From positions 22,610 to 86,609 of the forward strand of contig NZ_JANHKS010000025.1 in the NCBI RefSeq assembly GCF_028682175.1: DNA of 64,000 nt, read 5' to 3'. The notes under the pieces are model-generated. The model ran no database searches and had not been told where the DNA came from. It was given only the letters and a program-made list of their open reading frames with translations. This DNA is from Pseudomonas putida. GTDB lineage: Bacteria > Pseudomonadota > Gammaproteobacteria > Pseudomonadales > Pseudomonadaceae. Every line of letters starts with the position of its first letter. The stretch's first letter is position 1. The position numbers and the translations under genes were made by a program. This document shows, one piece after another, positions 59,582-64,000 of the stretch.

Positions 59582-61267
59582 TCAGGCGGCCTTGGCGGCC
59601 ACTTCTGCCTGGATCAAACCACGGTTCAGCGCACTGAACAGCGCCTTGAAGCTCGCGGTGGTGATGTTTTCATCGATGCCCACGCCGTGTACCGCACGGT
59701 CGCCGTTCACGCGCAACTCGATGTAGGCAGCGGCCTTGGCCGTGGTGCCCGCGCCGATGGCGTGTTCGTTGTAGTCCATGATCTCCACCGGAACCGGCAG
59801 GCCGGCGACCAGTGCTTCCAGCGCGCCGTTGCCCTTGCCGCGCCAGTGCAGGTTGCTCTCGCCGTCACCTTTGCCAGTGACCTCGACTTCCACCGCACTG
59901 TGACCGTTTTCTTCCTGCAGACGATGGCTGACCAGCGCGTACGGCTTGTTGGCTTGCAGGTACTCGTTCTTGAACAGCGAGTAGATCTGCTGCGCAGTCA
60001 TTTCCAGGCCCAGACGGTCGGTTTCACCCTGAACCACCTGGCTGAACTCGATCTGCATGCGACGAGGCAGGGAGATGCCGTATTCCTGTTCCAGCAAGTA
60101 GGTGATGCCACCTTTGCCGGACTGGCTGTTCACACGAATCACCGCTTCGTAGCTGCGGCCGATGTCTGCCGGGTCGATCGGCAGGTACGGCACTTCCCAC
60201 AGCGCATCCTCTTTCTGCTGGGTGAAGCCCTTGCGGATGGCATCCTGGTGCGAGCCGGAGAACGCGGTGTGAACCAGATCGCCCACGTAGGGGTGACGTG
60301 GGTGAACCGGAATCTGGTTGCACTCCTCGACGACCTTGCGCACACCGTCGATGTCGGAAAAGTCCAGTTGCGGGTTCAGACCCTGGGTGTACATGTTGAG
60401 GGCAACAGTCACCAGGTCGACGTTACCGGTGCGCTCGCCGTTGCCGAACAGGCAGCCTTCGACGCGATCGGCACCGGCCATCAGGCCCAGCTCGGTCGCG
60501 GCAACGCCGGTGCCACGGTCGTTGTGGGTGTGCAGGCTGATGATGACGCTGTCACGACGGTTGATGTTGCGGCAAAACCACTCGATCTGGTCGGCGTAGA
60601 TGTTTGGCGTCGCCACTTCAACGGTGGCCGGCAGGTTGAGGATCACCTTGTTCTGCGGCGTGGCGTTCCACACTTCGATCACGGCGTCACACACTTCCTT
60701 GGCGAAATCGAGTTCGGTGGCGCTGAAGGTTTCAGGCGAGTACTCGAACTGCCACTGGGTTTCCGGCTGCTGGGCGGCGTATTTGACGAACAGCTTGGCC
60801 GCGTTGACCGCGATGGCCTTGATGCCGTCCTTGTCCTGGTTGAACACGATGCGACGGAAAGAAGGGGAGGTGGCGTTGTACAGGTGAACGATAGCCTTCT
60901 TGGCGCCACGCAAGGATTCGAAGGTGCGCTCGATCAGGTCTTCACGGCCCTGGGTCAGCACCTGGATGGTGGTGTCGTCCGGGATGTGGCCATCTTCGAT
61001 CAGGGTGCGCACGAAGTCGAAGTCGGTCTGCGAGGCCGCAGGGAACGAGGCTTCGATTTCCTTCACGCCCACCTGCACCAGGGTTTTCCAGAAGCGCAGT
61101 TTCTTGACCGAGTCCATTGGCTCGATCAGCGATTGGTTACCGTCGCGCAGGTCAGAGCTGCACCAGATCGGCACTTCGGTGATGGTCTTGGAAGGCCAGG
61201 TGCGATCAGGCAGGTCGATGACAGGAAACGGACGGTACTTCTTCGAGGGATCTTTGAGCATGGTCAT
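59582..61267 (-). CDS. leuA: 2-isopropylmalate synthase, long form
   Basis: A 561-residue enzyme committing 2-oxoisovalerate and acetyl-CoA to leucine. The TIM barrel has the metal/catalytic motif SSDLRDGNQSL near 34 and SLHTHNDRGTG near 245. The C-terminal LeuA allosteric domain ends near EVAAKAA and gives leucine inhibition. Length is typical of the long LeuA2 type. AAGGA lies 8 nt before the ATG. A short leucine-rich reading frame precedes it and may regulate it. Confidence 0.96.
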   Translation of the reverse strand: MTMLKDPSKKYRPFPVIDLPDRTWPSKTITEVPIWCSSDLRDGNQSLIEPMDSVKKLRFWKTLVQVGVKEIEASFPAASQTDFDFVRTLIEDGHIPDDTTIQVLTQGREDLIERTFESLRGAKKAIVHLYNATSPSFRRIVFNQDKDGIKAIAVNAAKLFVKYAAQQPETQWQFEYSPETFSATELDFAKEVCDAVIEVWNATPQNKVILNLPATVEVATPNIYADQIEWFCRNINRRDSVIISLHTHNDRGTGVAATELGLMAGADRVEGCLFGNGERTGNVDLVTVALNMYTQGLNPQLDFSDIDGVRKVVEECNQIPVHPRHPYVGDLVHTAFSGSHQDAIRKGFTQQKEDALWEVPYLPIDPADIGRSYEAVIRVNSQSGKGGITYLLEQEYGISLPRRMQIEFSQVVQGETDRLGLEMTAQQIYSLFKNEYLQANKPYALVSHRLQEENGHSAVEVEVTGKGDGESNLHWRGKGNGALEALVAGLPVPVEIMDYNEHAIGAGTTAKAAAYIELRVNGDRAVHGVGIDENITTASFKALFSALNRGLIQAEVAAKAA

Positions 61268-61348
61268 GTGAATAATCCTTTTTGTACTCAGGGCCGAGAG
61301 AAGGCGGCCAACCGGTTGTTACGAATAGAGGGGGCGAGGCACCGCAAT

Positions 61349-61426
61349 TCAACCTGGCAGTCGTGCACTGACGAGACTGAGGCAGCGATGTTGACGCAGC
61401 AGGATGAGGGTTTGAGCGGTTTTCAT
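61349..61426 (-). CDS. Candidate leuA leader peptide
   Basis: A 25-codon frame reading MKTAQTLILLRQHRC and then LSLVSARLPG. It contains six Leu codons (CTC/CTG), with a TLILL cluster, and ends 81 nt upstream of leuA. Downstream on the transcript GGCCG-N8-CGGCC can form just before the leuA ribosome site. This suits ribosome-mediated attenuation by leucine. The call is inferred from position and composition. Confidence 0.55.
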   Translation of the reverse strand: MKTAQTLILLRQHRCLSLVSARLPG

Positions 61427-61580
61427 AGGTCCAACCGTAACCAATGGGGTGAAAGCTGGCAAGTAGTTGGAAAAAATTGGGAGGAAATGTCGGGCTTGCT
61501 GTTTTTTGGAGATTTTATGGCAGATTTTCGACATCTAATGAGATTTTATTGCCGAGCTGGTTTGGTCCGCGCAACCCAGT
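61427..61580 (-). promoter_or_regulatory. leuA upstream region
   Basis: About 150 AT-rich bases between the leader peptide and a REPIN must hold the leuA promoter. I see no single clear -35/-10 pair. TTTTCC-rich and AATGTC-like stretches occur on the transcribed strand, but no operator is recognised. Confidence 0.35.
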
Positions 61581-61675
61581 CCCTGTAGGAGTGAGCTTGC
61601 TCGCGATTGCGGTCCTTCTATGACATTAATATTCACTGACCTGGCGCTATCGCGAGCAAGCTCACTCCTACAGGT
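61581..61675. repeat. Inverted REP pair (REPIN)
   Basis: Arms of the GTAGGAGTGAGCTTGCTCGC group, the same B type as in the 32-33 kb array, separated by an AT-rich loop. It lies 6 nt after the stop of the M23 peptidase gene and may terminate it. Confidence 0.88.
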
Positions 61676-61681
61676 GCGATG

Positions 61682-62524
61682 TCAGGGCTGGAAGGCATTG
61701 ATAAAGATAGCCGGATCAACTCGCGCATCGTTCAGGCTCACGTTCCAGTGCATGTGCGGCCCTGTCGCACGCCCCGTCGAACCCACACGCCCGACCTCAC
61801 CACCACGCGCCACGGCGTCCCCGACCTTCACGTCGATCTTCGACATATGGCAGAACATGCTGATAAAGCCCTGGCCGTGATCCACGAACACCGTGTTGCC
61901 ATTGAAGAAGTAATTGCCGATCAGGATCACCTTGCCCGCCGCCGGCGACTTGATCGGCGTGCCCGCCGGCACGGCGAAGTCCAGACCGGCGTGGGGGTTG
62001 CGCTCTTCGCCATTGAAGAAGCGGCGAACGCCGAACTTGCTCGACAGCGGGCCATCGACCGGTTTGTCCAGCAACAGGTTGCTTGGCGTGACCGGGCTGA
62101 AGCTGCGGTAGGCGCGGACCTGCACGTCCAGCTCCTGCTCGATACGCTTGAGATCATCCGGGTTCGGATTGACCTGACGCTGGTTCTTCAGGGTGATGTG
62201 CTGCTCGGGGTATTTCTTGTTGCCCACGCTGAACGGCAGGTTGCGACCGCCGCTGCTGACCTGCTGTGAGGTGCCGGGTTTGACGCTGAGCGGGATGCCG
62301 ACAATCGCCAGCCAGCGCGCGTCCTGGTCCTTGACCACCAGCACCGGCTTGCCTTGATACGTGGCCTTGGGCGCTTGCGCCGCCGGGCCCAGATCGACCA
62401 CGGCAACGCCACCCGGCACGGGCTTGTTCAGCAGGCGGGAAATGTAGCTGTCAGCATGGGCCGGAAGCGCCAGGCACATCGCCAGCGCAGCGCCAGCCAG
62501 AGAGCGGGAAATAAAAGGCAGCAT
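61682..62524 (-). CDS. M23-family peptidase (LysM-less endopeptidase)
   Basis: A 280-residue exported zinc peptidase acting on peptidoglycan. The signal peptide ends in PAHA (24). Residues 25-150 are a beta-rich N-terminal domain. The catalytic domain has the zinc ligands in NPHAGLDFAVPAGTPI (His, Asp), and the HxH in TGPHMHWNV. FCHMSKIDVKVGD is the usual connecting segment. It ends three bases before the xseA stop region and is probably cotranscribed from xseA. Confidence 0.92.
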   Translation of the reverse strand: MLPFISRSLAGAALAMCLALPAHADSYISRLLNKPVPGGVAVVDLGPAAQAPKATYQGKPVLVVKDQDARWLAIVGIPLSVKPGTSQQVSSGGRNLPFSVGNKKYPEQHITLKNQRQVNPNPDDLKRIEQELDVQVRAYRSFSPVTPSNLLLDKPVDGPLSSKFGVRRFFNGEERNPHAGLDFAVPAGTPIKSPAAGKVILIGNYFFNGNTVFVDHGQGFISMFCHMSKIDVKVGDAVARGGEVGRVGSTGRATGPHMHWNVSLNDARVDPAIFINAFQP

Positions 62525-62527
62525 CGA

Positions 62528-63907
62528 TCAATCCAGAAGAGAAAGGGTGACGGGCGTCAGATGGTTGTCTTCCACGCGCACTTGCAGTTCGCCCTCGGCC
62601 AGCTTCGCGGTCAGGCGTTGGCCGGTTTGCGTCTGCTCGGCCGAGCGGATGGCCCTGCCGCGATCATCCAGCAGAATGCTGTAGCCACGGCCAAGGGTCG
62701 CCAACGGGCTGACCACGTTCAGCGTCTGCACCTGGCTTTGCAGTTGCAGGCGGCGGGTTTTGATATTTTCCTTGATGGCCCGGGGCAGGCGCTCGGCCAG
62801 CACATCCAGGCGCTGGCGCAGGAACGCCAGGGTGCGCCCCGGATGCTGCGCGGCCAGCCGGCTCTCCAGATGGCTCATGCGCACCTGGCGTTTGTGCATT
62901 TGCTGCTCGAAGGCGCGACGCATGCGCATGTCCAGGTCGTCCAGGCGCTGTGCCCGCTGGCGCAGACGCTCACCGGGATGGCGAAGGCGGCGGGAGATGC
63001 CGTCCAGCCGCAGCTTCTCGCGCATCAGGCGATCCTGCATGCGGCTGACCAGACGCCGTTGCAGGCTGTCGACGCGCCGATGCAGATCGCTGGAGTCCGG
63101 GGCCAGCAGTTCGGCGGCGGCCGAGGGCGTGGGGGCGCGCACGTCGGCCACGAAGTCACTGATCGAGACATCGGTTTCATGCCCGACCGCACTGACGATA
63201 GGCGTCACGCACGCGTCGATGGCGCGGGCCACGGCCTCTTCGTTGAAGCACCACAGATCTTCCAGCGAACCGCCGCCACGGGCCAGGATCAGCGCATCGA
63301 AGCCTCGGGCATCGGCGAGCTTGAGCGCGCGCACGATCTGGGCGATCGCCTCGCGGCCTTGCACGGCGGTGGGGATCAGGGTTAGCTCGACCTGCGGCGC
63401 ACGGCGGCGGAACACGCTGATGATGTCGCGGATCACCGCGCCCGTGGGCGAACTGATGATGCCGATGCGCTGCGGATGCAGGGGCAGGGCGACCTTGCGT
63501 TCGGCGCTGAACAGCCCTTCGGCGTTGAGCTTGTCCTTCAGGGCATCGAAGGCCATCCGCAACGCGCCATCGCCGGCGGGCTCCACGGTGTCGAGAATCA
63601 GCTGGTAATCGCCGCGCCCTTCGAACAGCGAAACCTTGCCGCGCACCTTGACCGCCAGACCGTCCTTGAGCACTTGCCGAACCCGCGCCGCATTGCTGCG
63701 AAACAGCGCGCAACGCACTTGGGCACCGCTGTCCTTGAGGGTGAAGTAGACGTGGCCGGAGGCCGGACGCGAAAGGTTGGAAATCTCGCCCTCAACCCAG
63801 ATGTTCGAAAACACATCTTCCAGCAGCACGCGCGCACGGCCGTTGAGCTGGCTGACAGTAAGGACTTCCCGGTCAAGGCCGAGTCTTGCGAAGGGGTCTT
63901 TGATCAT
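62528..63907 (-). CDS. xseA: Exodeoxyribonuclease VII large subunit
   Basis: A 459-residue subunit of the single-strand-specific exonuclease. The N-terminal OB fold has the pattern VEGEISNLSRPASGHVYFTL. The catalytic region includes IGIISSPTGAVIRDI and LARGGGSLEDLWCFNEE. A long basic coiled-coil region follows (residues 260-400). ATG 63907 (MIKDPFARLGL) is chosen over 63967, which adds residues unlike the family. The small subunit xseB is not nearby. Confidence 0.95.
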   Translation of the reverse strand: MIKDPFARLGLDREVLTVSQLNGRARVLLEDVFSNIWVEGEISNLSRPASGHVYFTLKDSGAQVRCALFRSNAARVRQVLKDGLAVKVRGKVSLFEGRGDYQLILDTVEPAGDGALRMAFDALKDKLNAEGLFSAERKVALPLHPQRIGIISSPTGAVIRDIISVFRRRAPQVELTLIPTAVQGREAIAQIVRALKLADARGFDALILARGGGSLEDLWCFNEEAVARAIDACVTPIVSAVGHETDVSISDFVADVRAPTPSAAAELLAPDSSDLHRRVDSLQRRLVSRMQDRLMREKLRLDGISRRLRHPGERLRQRAQRLDDLDMRMRRAFEQQMHKRQVRMSHLESRLAAQHPGRTLAFLRQRLDVLAERLPRAIKENIKTRRLQLQSQVQTLNVVSPLATLGRGYSILLDDRGRAIRSAEQTQTGQRLTAKLAEGELQVRVEDNHLTPVTLSLLD

Positions 63908-63955
63908 GGCAGGCATGATAAAGGCATTGCGGGGATCTGTCCTGTGCGCAGAGAT

Positions 63956-63992
63956 CCGTAGCAGCACGGCTTGCCGGCGGGAGCGGTGTATC
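63956..63992. repeat. REP sequence at the right edge
   Basis: One arm of the GTAGCAGCACGGCTTGCCGG group; a partner may lie beyond the window. Confidence 0.75.
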
Positions 63993-64000
63993 AGGTAAAC

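Noticed and set aside
59687..61588. 633-codon open frame antisense to leuA
   Set aside because: Mirrors the leuA codon pattern and has no recognisable domain.

Overview
The window is a stretch of chromosome from a fluorescent-type Pseudomonas (high GC, ATGA gene overlaps). The evidence is the gene content and order: queA-tgt-yajC-secDF, the complete isc-hsc-fdx-iscX operon, ndk-rlmN-pilF-rodZ-ispG-hisS-yfgM-bamB-der, cyoABCDE, a GlxA-type regulator and a long-form leuA. Four groups of Pseudomonas REP/REPIN repeats fill the gaps between genes. Species cannot be set from the sequence alone. No rRNA, phage, IS or CRISPR is visible; there is one tRNA, Leu(CAA).

Layout. 1-5.9 kb: a chaperone-usher fimbrial operon (pilin, chaperone, usher, second chaperone, tip subunit). 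6-10.6 kb: small conserved proteins, a structured non-coding element, a GlxA-like regulator with a Fe-S type cysteine-cluster protein, a GNAT enzyme and CheV. 10.7-12 kb: flavohaemoprotein hmp behind three NorR-like sites and a sigma-54-like promoter. 12.3-18.1 kb: dsbB and the cytochrome bo3 quinol oxidase operon cyoABCDE, whose long leader holds six copies of a CGTAAA hexamer. 18.4-25.5 kb: a glycosyltransferase/acetyltransferase pair, an unknown protein with a metal-site-like N-terminus, a PheC-like periplasmic protein, DedA, an unknown membrane protein and a divergent LysR/SDR pair. 26-32.3 kb: tRNA-Leu, queA-tgt-yajC-secD-secF and a glycine-zipper protein.

32.3-38.5 kb is the most unusual part. 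A 284-bp tandem repeat built of alternating REPINs precedes an OprD-type porin and an exported protein of the argininosuccinate lyase/fumarase superfamily. Then come a convergent, divergent-sequence DAACS (DctA-like) symporter and a LysR regulator. Read together they suggest a path in which the porin admits an adduct, a periplasmic lyase splits it, and the symporter takes up an acid product. The lyase has lost the family's catalytic His and the symporter has lost usual cation-site residues, so the chemistry may be new.

38.6-56.3 kb is a dense housekeeping block: suhB, trmJ-cysE, iscRSUA-hscBA-fdx-iscX under an IscR type-1 site, ndk, rlmN, pilF, rodZ, ispG, hisS, yfgM, bamB and der. 56.4-64 kb holds an aminotransferase/omega-amidase pair (glutamine transaminase route), two tandem FlxA-like coiled-coil paralogues, leuA with a candidate leucine-rich leader peptide, an M23 peptidase and xseA.
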